In this document: one piece after another, positions 44,595 to 52,240 of the stretch | Layout: the number at the start of each line of letters is the position of its first letter | How positions within the stretch are numbered: position 1 is the stretch's first letter | Assembly (NCBI RefSeq): GCF_015140455.1 | Contig: NZ_AP024094.1 | Span: forward strand, 3,100,001 to 3,164,000 | Origin: Jeongeupia sp. HS-3 | GTDB taxonomy: Bacteria > Pseudomonadota > Gammaproteobacteria > Burkholderiales > Chitinibacteraceae | Length of the DNA: 64,000 nt | Reading direction: 5' to 3' | Notes under the pieces: model-generated | Seen by the model: the letters and a program-made list of their open reading frames with translations, nothing else | Database searches by the model: none | What the model was told of the DNA's origin: nothing | Made by a program: the position numbers and the translations under genes

Positions 44595-45449
44595 ATGTCC
44601 TGGAGTCGTCAACAGGTAGTGCTGTTGTCCGGCCTGTCCGGCGCCGGCAAGAGTGTTGCGCTCAAGGCCCTGGAGGACCTCGGTTACTTCTGTATCGATA
44701 ATCTGCCGGCGCCCTTGTTGCCACAAACGGTAGCGATGCTCGACGAGGATGGCTATCCGCGCGTGGCCATCGCCATCGATGCGCGCAGCGCGCACAACCT
44801 GGCCAGCTTTCCGCTGCACTACGAGGCTTTGGTGGAGCTTGGGCTGGATGTGCGCCTGATGTATCTGGAATCGAACAACGAAACGCTGGTGAAGCGTTTC
44901 TCCGAGACACGTCGCAGTCATCCGCTCGCCAATGGCGAGCTGACGGTGAGCGAATCGATCCAGCTTGAGCGCGAAATGCTGTCCTATTTTGCCGAGCTGG
45001 CGCACCGCATCGATACCAGCGGCTTGTCGGCCAACCAGCTACGCGCCTGGGTACGCGAGTTCGTCGCACTCGACCGCAGCAAGCTGACCTTGATCGTGCA
45101 GTCGTTCGGCTTCAAGCATGGGCTGCCTCTGGATGCCGATTTCGTGTTTGACGTTCGTTGCCTGCCCAACCCGCATTACGACCCGGTGATGCGGCCGCTG
45201 ACGGGCAAGGATCAGCCGGTGATCGATTTTCTCGAGCGCCAGCCGCAGGTTGGCCGCTATCTCACGCATGTGCTTGGGTTCCTTGAGCGCTGGTTGCCCG
45301 AGTTCGATCGCGATAATCGCAGCTATGTGACCCTTGCGATCGGTTGCACTGGGGGACAACACCGTTCGGTGTATCTGGCTGAACAACTGGGCAAGCATTT
45401 CTCCACGCATCGGCAGGTGTTGATACGGCATCGCGAGCAATATCCCTGA
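44595..45449 (+). CDS. rapZ: RNase adapter protein RapZ
   Basis: A 284-residue protein. RapZ in E. coli binds the sRNA GlmZ and recruits RNase E, regulating glucosamine-6-phosphate synthase; the function in this lineage is assumed from the family. Walker A is GLSGAGKSVALKALED and the family motif is YFCIDNLPAPLLP. The C-terminal half has the conserved VFDVRCLPNPHYDPVMRPLT and TLAIGCTGGQHRSVYLAE. The ATG at 44595 is used; a TTG two codons earlier is possible. It follows hprK after 18 bp. Confidence 0.95.
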   Translation: MSWSRQQVVLLSGLSGAGKSVALKALEDLGYFCIDNLPAPLLPQTVAMLDEDGYPRVAIAIDARSAHNLASFPLHYEALVELGLDVRLMYLESNNETLVKRFSETRRSHPLANGELTVSESIQLEREMLSYFAELAHRIDTSGLSANQLRAWVREFVALDRSKLTLIVQSFGFKHGLPLDADFVFDVRCLPNPHYDPVMRPLTGKDQPVIDFLERQPQVGRYLTHVLGFLERWLPEFDRDNRSYVTLAIGCTGGQHRSVYLAEQLGKHFSTHRQVLIRHREQYP

Positions 45450-45490
45450 CTAGCCTGCGTGCGGGGGACTGGCTGACACTGGGAGGCGGC

Positions 45491-45814
45491 TTGCTGCTGA
45501 TCATCGCTAGCGCGATCTGGGGTTGGCAGGGCGGCCGCGCCGCGCAGGTGCGGGTATATCAGGGCGGCAAACTGTTCGCTCAGGTTGATCTGGCCGCGAC
45601 GCGCACGCTGGTCGTGCCGGGGCCGCTGGGCGATACGGTCATTGAGATCGCGGCCGGCAAGGCGCGCATCGCGGCCGATCCAAGCCCGCGACAATACTGC
45701 GTGCGTGAAGGCTGGCTGACGCAAGCCGGCGAGGCGGCCATCTGTTTGCCGAACCGCACCAGTGTCGAGCTGGTCGGCAATGGGGGGAGGGGATTTGACA
45801 GCCTCAGTTACTGA
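45491..45814 (+). CDS. NusG domain II-type small membrane protein
   Basis: A 107-residue reading from a TTG, matching small NusG_II-domain proteins: a membrane anchor (LLLIIASAIWGWQ), then a beta-rich domain (RVYQGGKLFAQVDLAATRTL, GDTVIEIAAGKARIAADPSP) and RQYCVREGWLTQAGEAAICL with two Cys. The same frame stays open upstream past the end of rapZ to a TGA at 45380 and encodes LRAGDWLTLGGG just before the anchor, which looks like part of the protein, yet contains no ATG, GTG or TTG. A CTG at 45455 would fit the family N-terminus. Such proteins lie next to Gx_transp genes (heptaprenyl-diphosphate-synthase subunit I-like), as here. Confidence 0.8.
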   Translation: MLLIIASAIWGWQGGRAAQVRVYQGGKLFAQVDLAATRTLVVPGPLGDTVIEIAAGKARIAADPSPRQYCVREGWLTQAGEAAICLPNRTSVELVGNGGRGFDSLSY

Positions 45815-46316
45815 GCTTGTGCCTGACGCCGACGATGTCCGCGTTGCCCGGCTGGCGGCGGCGGCGATTGCGCTGGCGGTGATCGAAGCAGGGATTCCGT
45901 CGCCGATTCCCGGCATCAAGCCCGGGCTGGCCAATATCGTCACCTTGTATGCGCTGATGCGCTACGGCTGGGGCATCGCCGCGTGGGTGGCGATGCTGCG
46001 TATTTTCGGCGGCGCGATCCTGCTCGGTGGATTCCTGTCGCCGGGTTTCGTGCTCAGTCTGGCTGGCGGCGTGCTCAGCCTGCTGGTGCTGGCACCGGCG
46101 CAATACCTGCCCAAGCGCTGGTTCGGCGTGGTGACATTGTCGCTGCTGGCTGCGTTTTCCCATATTGCCGGCCAGTTGATCGTCGCACGACTCTGGCTGA
46201 TCCCGCACGACGGCTTGAAACATCTGGTGCCCTTGTTCGCCGCCGCGGCCTGGGGCTTTGGTCTTGCCAACGGCCTGATCGCCGCAAAATTGCTTGAGGA
46301 CACACCGCAAACATGA
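45780..46316 (+). CDS. Gx transporter-like membrane protein
   Basis: A 178-residue integral membrane protein of the Gx_transp family, once annotated as heptaprenyl diphosphate synthase component I. About five membrane segments follow VARLAAAAIALAVIEAGIPS; the repeated Gly-rich GGAILLGGFLSPGFVLSLAGG is a family hallmark. The start is uncertain: the ATG used has no ribosome-binding site, while a TTG at 45795 is preceded by GGAGGGGAT. It overlaps the NusG-II gene, and ubiX overlaps its end by 4 bases. The role is unknown; in other bacteria the NusG_II/Gx_transp pair is linked to electron-transport or quinone genes. Confidence 0.82.
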   Translation: MGGGDLTASVTELVPDADDVRVARLAAAAIALAVIEAGIPSPIPGIKPGLANIVTLYALMRYGWGIAAWVAMLRIFGGAILLGGFLSPGFVLSLAGGVLSLLVLAPAQYLPKRWFGVVTLSLLAAFSHIAGQLIVARLWLIPHDGLKHLVPLFAAAAWGFGLANGLIAAKLLEDTPQT

Positions 46317-46912
46317 AAACCATTACGCTCGCTTTTACCGGTGCCTCCGGCCTGCCCTACGGTTTGCGCACGCTTGAGTGTCTGCTTGCCGCCGGTTGTA
46401 CCGTGCATGTGCTGTACACCCAGGCGGCACAGATTGTCGCCAAGCAGGAACTGGGGCTGACTTGGCCGAGCCGCGCCGAGGCCTTGGCCGAGCAGTTTCG
46501 CGCCCAGTATGGCGTCGGTGAGGACAGGCTCAAGGTCTGGGGGCAGCAGGAGTGGTTTGCGCCGATGGCATCGGGCTCCAATCCGGGCGACGGTATGGTC
46601 GTCGTGCCGTGCACCATGGGCGCGCTGGCGGCGATCGCCGGCGGCGCCAGCGACAACCTGCTCGAACGCGCTGCCGACGTAATGATCAAGGAGCGCAAGA
46701 CGCTGGTGATCGTGCCGCGCGAGGCGCCGTTCTCGGTGATTCACCTCGAGAACATGCTGCGCCTCGCCAAGCTGGGTGTGGTGATCCTGCCGCCAAATCC
46801 GGGTTTCTATCACCACCCGCAAAGCATCCAGGATCTGGTCGATTTCGTTGTCGCGCGCATCCTCGACCAGCTGGGCGTGCCGCATCAGCTGATGACGCGC
46901 TGGGGCGACTGA
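46313..46912 (+). CDS. ubiX: Flavin prenyltransferase UbiX
   Basis: A 199-residue FMN prenyltransferase that makes the prenylated-FMN cofactor for the UbiD decarboxylase of ubiquinone synthesis. Conserved motifs: TLAFTGASGLPYGLRTLE (flavin-binding), WFAPMASGSNPGDGMVVVPC and APFSVIHLENMLRLAKLGVV, then PPNPGFYHHPQSIQDLVDFV. It starts within the stop of the Gx_transp gene (ATGA), and its stop coincides with the beginning of palindromic element 2. Confidence 0.95.
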   Translation: MKTITLAFTGASGLPYGLRTLECLLAAGCTVHVLYTQAAQIVAKQELGLTWPSRAEALAEQFRAQYGVGEDRLKVWGQQEWFAPMASGSNPGDGMVVVPCTMGALAAIAGGASDNLLERAADVMIKERKTLVIVPREAPFSVIHLENMLRLAKLGVVILPPNPGFYHHPQSIQDLVDFVVARILDQLGVPHQLMTRWGD

Positions 46913-47032
46913 GCCACTGACAAAACCCTGCTGGCGGCGTTGTGCTCACTTGCCGTACTTTCGTACTGTCTGCGTTTCGGACCCTAAAGGGCCCCTTGCC
47001 AGCACCGCTACGCTGGGTTTTATCAGTGGCTC
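46911..47032. repeat. Palindromic intergenic element 2 (~122 bp)
   Basis: The ends are an 18-base inverted repeat (GAGCCACTGACAAAACCC and GGGTTTTATCAGTGGCTC, 17 of 18 pairing). Inside lie GTAC-TTTC-GTAC (46955-46966) and a GGGCCC-rich hairpin. The element fills the gap between the convergent stop codons of ubiX and the MATE gene almost exactly: it overlaps the ubiX stop and ends 2 bases before the norM stop. It may act as a bidirectional terminator and looks like a relative of the element at 43422-43543. Confidence 0.65.
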
Positions 47033-47034
47033 AC

Positions 47035-48384
47035 CTATCGCAGTAGCGAAGCCCGACTCTTCTTCAGGTAGAGCCAGACCAGCAGCGCTGCGGCGCACAC
47101 CAGCGCCAGCACCAGTGCCTGCCAGTAACCGGCGGCGCCGCGACCGGCGAAGCCTCCCCAACCGAATGCCAGTACGTAGCCGAGTGGAATGCCGACCAGC
47201 CAGAAGGCGGTCAGGTGGATCAGCATCGGTTGGCGCGTCACCTTGTAACCACGCAGAATGCCGGCCGCGACCACCTGGGTGGCATCGGCGAACTGGAAGG
47301 CGCCAGCGTAGAGCAAGAGCACCCCGGCCAGCGTCAGTACCGCCGCATCGTTGGTGTACCAGCTGGCGATATGGTGGCGACCAAGGATAATCATCAAGGC
47401 CAGTGCGCTGGCGATGATCAGGCCGAGCACCAGACCGGTATTGCCGATTTCTCGCGCCCGGTGCGTGTCGCCGGCACCGAGTGCATGGCCGACCCGTACG
47501 GTCAGCGCCGTTCCGAGCGCCGATGGAATCATAAAGGTGAGCGAGGCGACGTTAAGCGCGATCTGGTGCGCGGCAACCGAGGTGGTGCCAAGCCGTGCCA
47601 TCAAGAGCGCGATGCCGCCGAAGGCGCTGACTTCGACGAAGAACATCACCCCCATCGGCGCACCCAGTCTGAACAGCTCGCGCTGCCGCACCCAGTCGAT
47701 CCGCCGCCAGTGTCGCAGCGGATAGGTGGCGCGATAGCTCGACGAGAAGCGTATCCAGCCGATCATCAGCAACAGCGTGACCCACATGCAGAAAGCCGTG
47801 GCCCAGCCGCAGCCGACGCCGCCCAGCGCCGGGAAGCCGAAATGACCGTAGATCAGCATCCAGTTGGCCGGTACGTTCAGCGACAGGCCGATTAGCGAAA
47901 TCACCATCATCGGCTTGGTCTGGCCGAGGCTGGCGCTGTAGCCGTAGAGCACGCGGAACAGCGAGAAGGGCACCAGCCCCCAGCTCACGGCAGTCAGGAA
48001 GCCGTGTGCCTTGGCGGCGACGTCGGGCGGCAGGCCCAGGTGCGGGAAAATGGGCGCGGCCAGCAGCGCAATCAGCCAGGCGACCAAGGCCCAGAAAAAG
48101 CCTTGATACAGTGCCTGCTGTACCAGCGCGGGGACTTCGGCTTCGCGGCGTGCGCCGACCGCGTGGGCAATCAGCGGGCTGGCGGCGAGGTTGAGGCCGA
48201 TCAGCGTGACGATCAGCATGACCCAGATCGACGCGCCGACCGACACCGCGGCAAGGTCGCCGGCGGAAACGTGGCCGGCCATGACCGCGTCGACGAAGGA
48301 CGTGCCGGTCGAAGCGAGCTGGCCAATCATGATCGGCCAGGCCAGCATCCAGGTTTCTCGGGCCTCTTGGCGCAACTGCAACAT
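47035..48384 (-). CDS. norM: MATE-family multidrug efflux transporter
   Basis: A 449-residue MATE transporter with 12 membrane segments, which exports cationic compounds in exchange for Na+ or H+. The start is MLQLRQEARETWMLAWPIMI; an upstream in-frame extension lacks family character. Conserved segments include GQLASTGTSFVDAVMAGHVS, ASPLIAHAVGARREAEVPAL and the second-half VAAHQIALNVASLTFMIPSA. The C-terminus ends KKSRASLLR. Orthology with NorM is by family; the substrate is not deducible. Confidence 0.93.
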   Translation of the reverse strand: MLQLRQEARETWMLAWPIMIGQLASTGTSFVDAVMAGHVSAGDLAAVSVGASIWVMLIVTLIGLNLAASPLIAHAVGARREAEVPALVQQALYQGFFWALVAWLIALLAAPIFPHLGLPPDVAAKAHGFLTAVSWGLVPFSLFRVLYGYSASLGQTKPMMVISLIGLSLNVPANWMLIYGHFGFPALGGVGCGWATAFCMWVTLLLMIGWIRFSSSYRATYPLRHWRRIDWVRQRELFRLGAPMGVMFFVEVSAFGGIALLMARLGTTSVAAHQIALNVASLTFMIPSALGTALTVRVGHALGAGDTHRAREIGNTGLVLGLIIASALALMIILGRHHIASWYTNDAAVLTLAGVLLLYAGAFQFADATQVVAAGILRGYKVTRQPMLIHLTAFWLVGIPLGYVLAFGWGGFAGRGAAGYWQALVLALVCAAALLVWLYLKKSRASLLR

Positions 48385-48431
48385 AAAACATCCTTTCTTG
48401 CGCCGCGCCGGCCCTTGATAGGGGCTGGCGG

Positions 48432-48719
48432 CTAGCGGCGGTGACAGCGGTACCGGGTCGGTACCTCGTAGCACGCGATCAGCGTGGGAAACAGCGCCTG
48501 CAATCGTAACGCCAGATGAACATCAATCGCCCTGATCCACAGCTCGGCCCCCTGTCGTCGCGTCGGATAGCCCAGGTCGCTGGCGATGACCTCGGCGCGG
48601 CACAGTGCCACGACCGCATCGGGACAGGGGGCCTTGAGTCGCAGGCTGGTTTCACCGATGGTGCGTGGTGGGGATGTGCGGGCGGTGTTCACGGGCAAAG
48701 TATCGAGACAATCGTACAT
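48432..48719 (-). CDS. Small hypothetical protein
   Basis: A 95-residue protein from the ATG at 48719, which has a very good GGAGG ribosome-binding site. It contains VVALCRAEVIASDLGYPTRR and AELWIRAIDVHLALRLQALF, which could form helices, and ends in a basic tail (YRCHRR). No family recognised. It is downstream of dtd in the same direction, but a terminator lies in between. Base composition is like its neighbours. Confidence 0.6.
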   Translation of the reverse strand: MYDCLDTLPVNTARTSPPRTIGETSLRLKAPCPDAVVALCRAEVIASDLGYPTRRQGAELWIRAIDVHLALRLQALFPTLIACYEVPTRYRCHRR

Positions 48720-48845
48720 GGCGGCCTCCTGTTGGATGAGAACGGACGGCCGCCGGTGCGGCCGACGCTTTAGCAGCATTTGGTACGCGCCCCGCAAGTT
48801 GTCGCTTAAATTGGCGCGGTGGATGAGACGGCATCCACGACCGGA

Positions 48846-48876
48846 AAACAAAAAACCCGCGTGCAAGACGCGGGTT
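48846..48876 (-). terminator. Intrinsic terminator downstream of dtd
   Basis: On the minus strand AACCCGCGT-CTTGC-ACGCGGGTT followed by a T-run. It lies 130 bases after the dtd stop, with no gene in between. Confidence 0.75.
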
Positions 48877-49005
48877 CGCTCGCACGCTTTAGCCGGATTT
48901 GTTGGCAGCGCCCGCAAGCTGATGGGTCAAATCGGCGCTGTAATGCAGAGGCCATTCTGGCGATTGGAGCGATGCGTAGTCAAGTGCTGCGCTGCAGATG
49001 CCGGC

Positions 49006-49458
49006 TTATTCCGTCTGTTTTGAGTCGAGTTGCAGCGTGACCGGGCCATCATTGACCAGCGACACCAGCATCTCGGCGCCGAAGATGCCGGTCGGCACCG
49101 GTTTGCCGAGCGTCGTCGACAACTGCGTGACAAAGGCGTCGAACATCGGCTGTGATACCTCGCCCTTGGCGGCGCGGCCCCAGGACGGGCGGTTGCCCTT
49201 GCGGTAGCTGCCGAACAGGGTGAACTGCGACACCGCGAGCGCAGCGCCGCCGGTCTCGCGCAGCGAGAGATTCATCACGCCGGCCTCGTCTTCAAAAATC
49301 CGCAGATTGGCCACCTTGCTGGCCATCCAGGCCAGATCGGTATCGGTGTCGGCATCTTCGATCCCGACCAGTAACAGCACGCCGGCGCCGATCTGACCGC
49401 AAATCGCATCATCGACCGAAACATGCGCCTGCCGGACGCGCTGCAACAAAACCCGCAT
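49006..49458 (-). CDS. dtd: D-aminoacyl-tRNA deacylase
   Basis: A 150-residue proofreading enzyme that removes D-amino acids (and glycine from tRNA-Ala) mischarged on tRNA. The family motifs are intact: [20 protein letters not shown] at the N-terminus, the cross-subunit [20 protein letters not shown] (SQFTLxA/G motif), and the Gly-cisPro-type [20 protein letters not shown] segment (NDGPVT). It ends the local minus-strand transcript before the terminator. Confidence 0.95.
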   Translation of the reverse strand: MRVLLQRVRQAHVSVDDAICGQIGAGVLLLVGIEDADTDTDLAWMASKVANLRIFEDEAGVMNLSLRETGGAALAVSQFTLFGSYRKGNRPSWGRAAKGEVSQPMFDAFVTQLSTTLGKPVPTGIFGAEMLVSLVNDGPVTLQLDSKQTE

Positions 49459-49530
49459 GGCGATTTCCTGTTGAACGATTGAAAGTCGAGCCGGAAATGG
49501 TAGCGCTACGAGAACGAGGTGTCAGTAAAA

Positions 49531-49920
49531 CTAGTTGCGAGAGTGGATGCGTACCGGGGCTTTTTGCGCCGCGCTGACAAAGCGCGCCCGGGCGCTGGCT
49601 GCGTGCACGTCGTGGCAACCATAGAGCCGCAGCCGCAGCGCTTTGGCCTGATCGGGGTGATGCACGGCGAGTTTGTCGATATCGATGATGATGGAGCGCA
49701 GCAGCGGTGGCTGCGCATCGGCCGGTGCGCGGATCGACAAAGCCTGACCGCTGAGCTGCGCCATTTCAATCCGGAAAAGCAGGTCGTGATAGGCCGCACG
49801 GCTGATCTTGTGGGCAACGATCTGCGGGATCGTCGTCGCCATCGCCATAGAGGTGCGGCGGCTGCGCGATGCGAGTCCGGAGAGCTGGGTGCTGAGCAGG
49901 GTTTTCAGGCGACTGAGCAA
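49531..49920 (-). CDS. Hypothetical protein, TTG start
   Basis: A 129-residue reading from a TTG; the frame is closed by a stop seven codons upstream. An ATG at 49848 (MAMATTIPQIVAHKISR) would give 105 residues. Regular-looking segments are AYHDLLFRIEMAQLSGQALS and LRSIIIDIDKLAVHHPDQAK. A plus-strand reading covers the same DNA but is arginine- and glycine-rich and less protein-like. No family recognised. It lies between dtd and divergent asd. Confidence 0.5.
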   Translation of the reverse strand: MLSRLKTLLSTQLSGLASRSRRTSMAMATTIPQIVAHKISRAAYHDLLFRIEMAQLSGQALSIRAPADAQPPLLRSIIIDIDKLAVHHPDQAKALRLRLYGCHDVHAASARARFVSAAQKAPVRIHSRN

Positions 49921-49942
49921 AATAGGCTCGGCGATTACTTAA

Positions 49943-49970
49943 TTGAGCGCACTGTAATAATTTCTATAAA
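49943..49970 (+). promoter_or_regulatory. Probable sigma-70 promoter of asd
   Basis: TTGAGC (49943-49948) and TATAAA (49965-49970) with 16 bp between, in an AT-rich patch upstream of asd. Predicted RNA would begin near 49977, giving a leader of about 110 bases that contains the hairpin at 49997-50013. Confidence 0.5.
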
Positions 49971-49996
49971 AGTAAGCAAGTGTGCGCGACTACGAA

Positions 49997-50013
49997 ACCG
50001 ACCCCCGGTCGGT
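49997..50013 (+). promoter_or_regulatory. Stem-loop in the asd leader
   Basis: ACCGACC-CCC-GGTCGGT, a perfect 7-bp stem, in the untranslated leader of asd about 74 bases before the start codon. No T-run follows. The leader is too short for a lysine riboswitch, so the role is unknown. Confidence 0.4.
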
Positions 50014-50086
50014 GCTGGCAATCAATCCGGTTTTTCACTAAGATCGGAAGCTTGCTTTATCTCACTGTTTTCCTAAGGATTTGATG

Positions 50087-51193
50087 ATGAAACGCGTAGG
50101 CCTCGTCGGTTGGCGCGGCATGGTGGGCTCGGTCCTCATGCAGCGTATGCAGGAAGAAAAAGATTTCGACCTGATCGAACCGGTGTTCTTCACCACCTCG
50201 CAGGCTGGCAGCGCTGCACCGAATTTCGGTCGCGACGCCGGCACGTTGAAGGATGCGAAGAACATCGCCGAACTGAAGGCGATGGATGTCATCATTTCCT
50301 GCCAGGGTGGCGACTACACCACCGAAGTCTTCCCGCAGCTGCGCGCAGCCGGCTGGGATGGCTACTGGATCGATGCGGCCAGCACGCTGCGCATGGAAGA
50401 CGATGCGGTCATCGTGCTCGACCCGGTCAACCGTGGCGTGATCGATGCGGCGCTGGCGCGTGGCGTGAAGAACTACATCGGCGGCAACTGTACCAACTCG
50501 ATCCTCTTGATGGGTGTCGGCGGCCTGTTCCGCGAAGGGTTGGTCGACTGGGTCAGCTCGATGACCTATCAGGCGGCGTCGGGCGGTGGCGCCAATCACA
50601 TGCGCGAACTGCTCAAGGGCATGGGCGTGGTGTACGGCACCGTCGCCGACGAGCTGGCGACGCCGGCTTCGGCCATCCTTGATATCGACCGCAAGGTCGC
50701 CCAGGCGATCCGCTCCGATGTGCCGAGCGAATACTTCGGCGCGCCGCTGGCCGGCGGGCTGATTCCGTGGATCGACAAGCAGCTCGACAACGGCCAATCC
50801 AAGGAAGAATGGAAGGGCCAGGCCGAGGTCAACAAGATTCTCGGCATCGAAGCCACCGTGCCGGTCGACGGCCTGTGCGTGCGCATTGGCGCGATGCGTT
50901 GCCACAGCCTGGCACTGACGATCAAGCTCAACAAGGATCTGCCGCTTGCCGAGATCGAAGCCATCATCAAGTCGGGCAACGACTGGGTGAAGTGGGTGCC
51001 GAACGACCGCGAGGTCACCGTCAAGGAACTGACCCCGGCGGCGATTACCGGCGGGCTGGAAATTGGCGTTGGCCGTGTTCGCAAGCTGAACATGGGCCCG
51101 GAATACGTATCGGCTTTCGTGATCGGCGACCAGCTGCTGTGGGGTGCGGCCGAACCGCTGCGCCGGATGCTGCGGATTTTGCTCGGCGAATAA
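50087..51193 (+). CDS. asd: Aspartate-semialdehyde dehydrogenase
   Basis: A 368-residue NADPH-dependent enzyme that makes aspartate semialdehyde, a branch point to diaminopimelate/lysine, threonine and methionine. The start is the second of two ATGs; its AAGGA ribosome-binding site is 7 bases upstream, and it gives the E. coli-like [20 protein letters not shown]. The catalytic Cys lies in [15 protein letters not shown]; the substrate-binding region is [17 protein letters not shown]. Its long form is the Gram-negative type. It is monocistronic by layout, with its own promoter and terminator. Confidence 0.97.
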   Translation: MKRVGLVGWRGMVGSVLMQRMQEEKDFDLIEPVFFTTSQAGSAAPNFGRDAGTLKDAKNIAELKAMDVIISCQGGDYTTEVFPQLRAAGWDGYWIDAASTLRMEDDAVIVLDPVNRGVIDAALARGVKNYIGGNCTNSILLMGVGGLFREGLVDWVSSMTYQAASGGGANHMRELLKGMGVVYGTVADELATPASAILDIDRKVAQAIRSDVPSEYFGAPLAGGLIPWIDKQLDNGQSKEEWKGQAEVNKILGIEATVPVDGLCVRIGAMRCHSLALTIKLNKDLPLAEIEAIIKSGNDWVKWVPNDREVTVKELTPAAITGGLEIGVGRVRKLNMGPEYVSAFVIGDQLLWGAAEPLRRMLRILLGE

Positions 51194-51211
51194 GCCGTCA
51201 GACCGGCAGAC

Positions 51212-51238
51212 AACGGGACGCGCTGCGTCCCGTTTTTT
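51212..51238 (+). terminator. Intrinsic terminator after asd
   Basis: AACGGGACGC-GCT-GCGTCCCGTT followed by TTTT, 18 bases after the asd stop codon. Confidence 0.9.
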
Positions 51239-51269
51239 ATGGTGAATTTCTTCCGCCCGGGGGCGACGC

Positions 51270-51674
51270 ATGTGGCAATGGTTGACGAAAATGATCAGGC
51301 GCGAGTTCGTGACGAACTCCGCGACGAATTCGCATTTCCCGCCGACCGAGCTGATGCCGTCGCAACGCCGCGCGAGCGAGGCCGGTAGTCATCCGCTGCG
51401 CCACTCGCTGACGTACCGGATCAAGCGTGATGCCTTGATGATCGTTGCCGAGATGAATCGTGGTACGACAATGGAAAACTGCGAGCTGCTGGCCCGGCAG
51501 CTGGCGTTTATCCAGAAGGAACTGATTCAGGCCGCCTATCACGACGAGACGCTGCCGAAGGAGCAGCGCGTGGCGTTGGCCAAATATCACGCGCTGAACA
51601 TTCGCCAGGGCCTGGGGGAGCGTCGCACCCAGCCGCTGCGCGGTATCAAGGTGCCAACGGAGCGCCGGGCGTAA
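51270..51674 (+). CDS. Hypothetical protein
   Basis: A 134-residue soluble basic protein starting MWQWLTKMIRREFVTNS. The C-terminal two thirds (RIKRDALMIVAEMNRGTTME, NCELLARQLAFIQKELIQAA, PKEQRVALAKYHALNIRQGL) look helical and amphipathic. No family recognised and no catalytic motif. It sits alone between the asd terminator and a convergent YecD-like gene. The lack of arginine-rich shadow character argues that it is a real gene. Confidence 0.6.
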   Translation: MWQWLTKMIRREFVTNSATNSHFPPTELMPSQRRASEAGSHPLRHSLTYRIKRDALMIVAEMNRGTTMENCELLARQLAFIQKELIQAAYHDETLPKEQRVALAKYHALNIRQGLGERRTQPLRGIKVPTERRA

Positions 51675-51689
51675 GCCGTTGCGCCGCGG

Positions 51690-52235
51690 CTAGCCGGTGA
51701 TTGCCGCCGTATCGACGACGTGGCCGAGACGCGGAAAGATGTACTTCACCGTCGCATCGTGTGCTTCCGGGCTGGCGGTTTTCATCGCATCGACGACGAA
51801 ATACTGGGTGTAGCCGAGTTCGTACGCTTGCCTGGCGGTCGATTCGACGCCGATATTGGTGGCGATGCCGGCCAGCACGATGGTGTCGATGCCGCGGCGG
51901 CGCAGCTGCAGGTCAAGATCGGTGCCGAAAAACGCGCCCCATTGCCGCTTGGTCACGGTGTAGTCGTGATCGCCGACCTCGAGCGCTTCGACGAAGCGGC
52001 CCCAGTCCGGCGGGCGCAGGCCCGGCGCGGTCGGTGCGTCGCATGACGGCGCGAGCGCATCGCGGCCGTCGTGGAAGTCGACGTTGACGAAGGCGATGAA
52101 ACCGTTGTGAGCACGGAAGTGCTGCAGCAGCTGCGTCGCGTGATCGACCACGGCATTGCCGTCAAAGGCACGAACGATGCCGCACTGCAGATCGATCAGC
52201 ACCAGTGCGGTGCGCTTGAAGTCGAGCGCTAGCAT
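51690..52235 (-). CDS. Isochorismatase-family hydrolase, YecD-like
   Basis: A 181-residue isochorismatase-like hydrolase. The catalytic Asp is in ALVLIDLQCGIV and the Lys in HDYTVTKRQWGAFFGTDL. The usual nucleophilic Cys site reads AGIATNIGVESTARQAYELG, with Gly in place of Cys; the E. coli YecD group also carries NIGVESTAR without Cys, so this appears to be a subfamily trait rather than a defect. The substrate is unknown. The start precedes yaaA's end by only 5 bases, so the two are co-transcribed. Confidence 0.88.
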   Translation of the reverse strand: MLALDFKRTALVLIDLQCGIVRAFDGNAVVDHATQLLQHFRAHNGFIAFVNVDFHDGRDALAPSCDAPTAPGLRPPDWGRFVEALEVGDHDYTVTKRQWGAFFGTDLDLQLRRRGIDTIVLAGIATNIGVESTARQAYELGYTQYFVVDAMKTASPEAHDATVKYIFPRLGHVVDTAAITG

Positions 52236-52240
52236 CGGGG

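Noticed and set aside
49519-50076. A 185-residue plus-strand reading between dtd and asd
   Set aside because: It covers the opposite-strand hypothetical gene and the asd promoter and leader; residues are Arg/Gly-rich and irregular.
49977-50086. Lysine riboswitch ahead of asd
   Set aside because: The leader is about 110 bases, and only one short hairpin is present; the conserved five-stem lysine aptamer needs about 170 bases or more.
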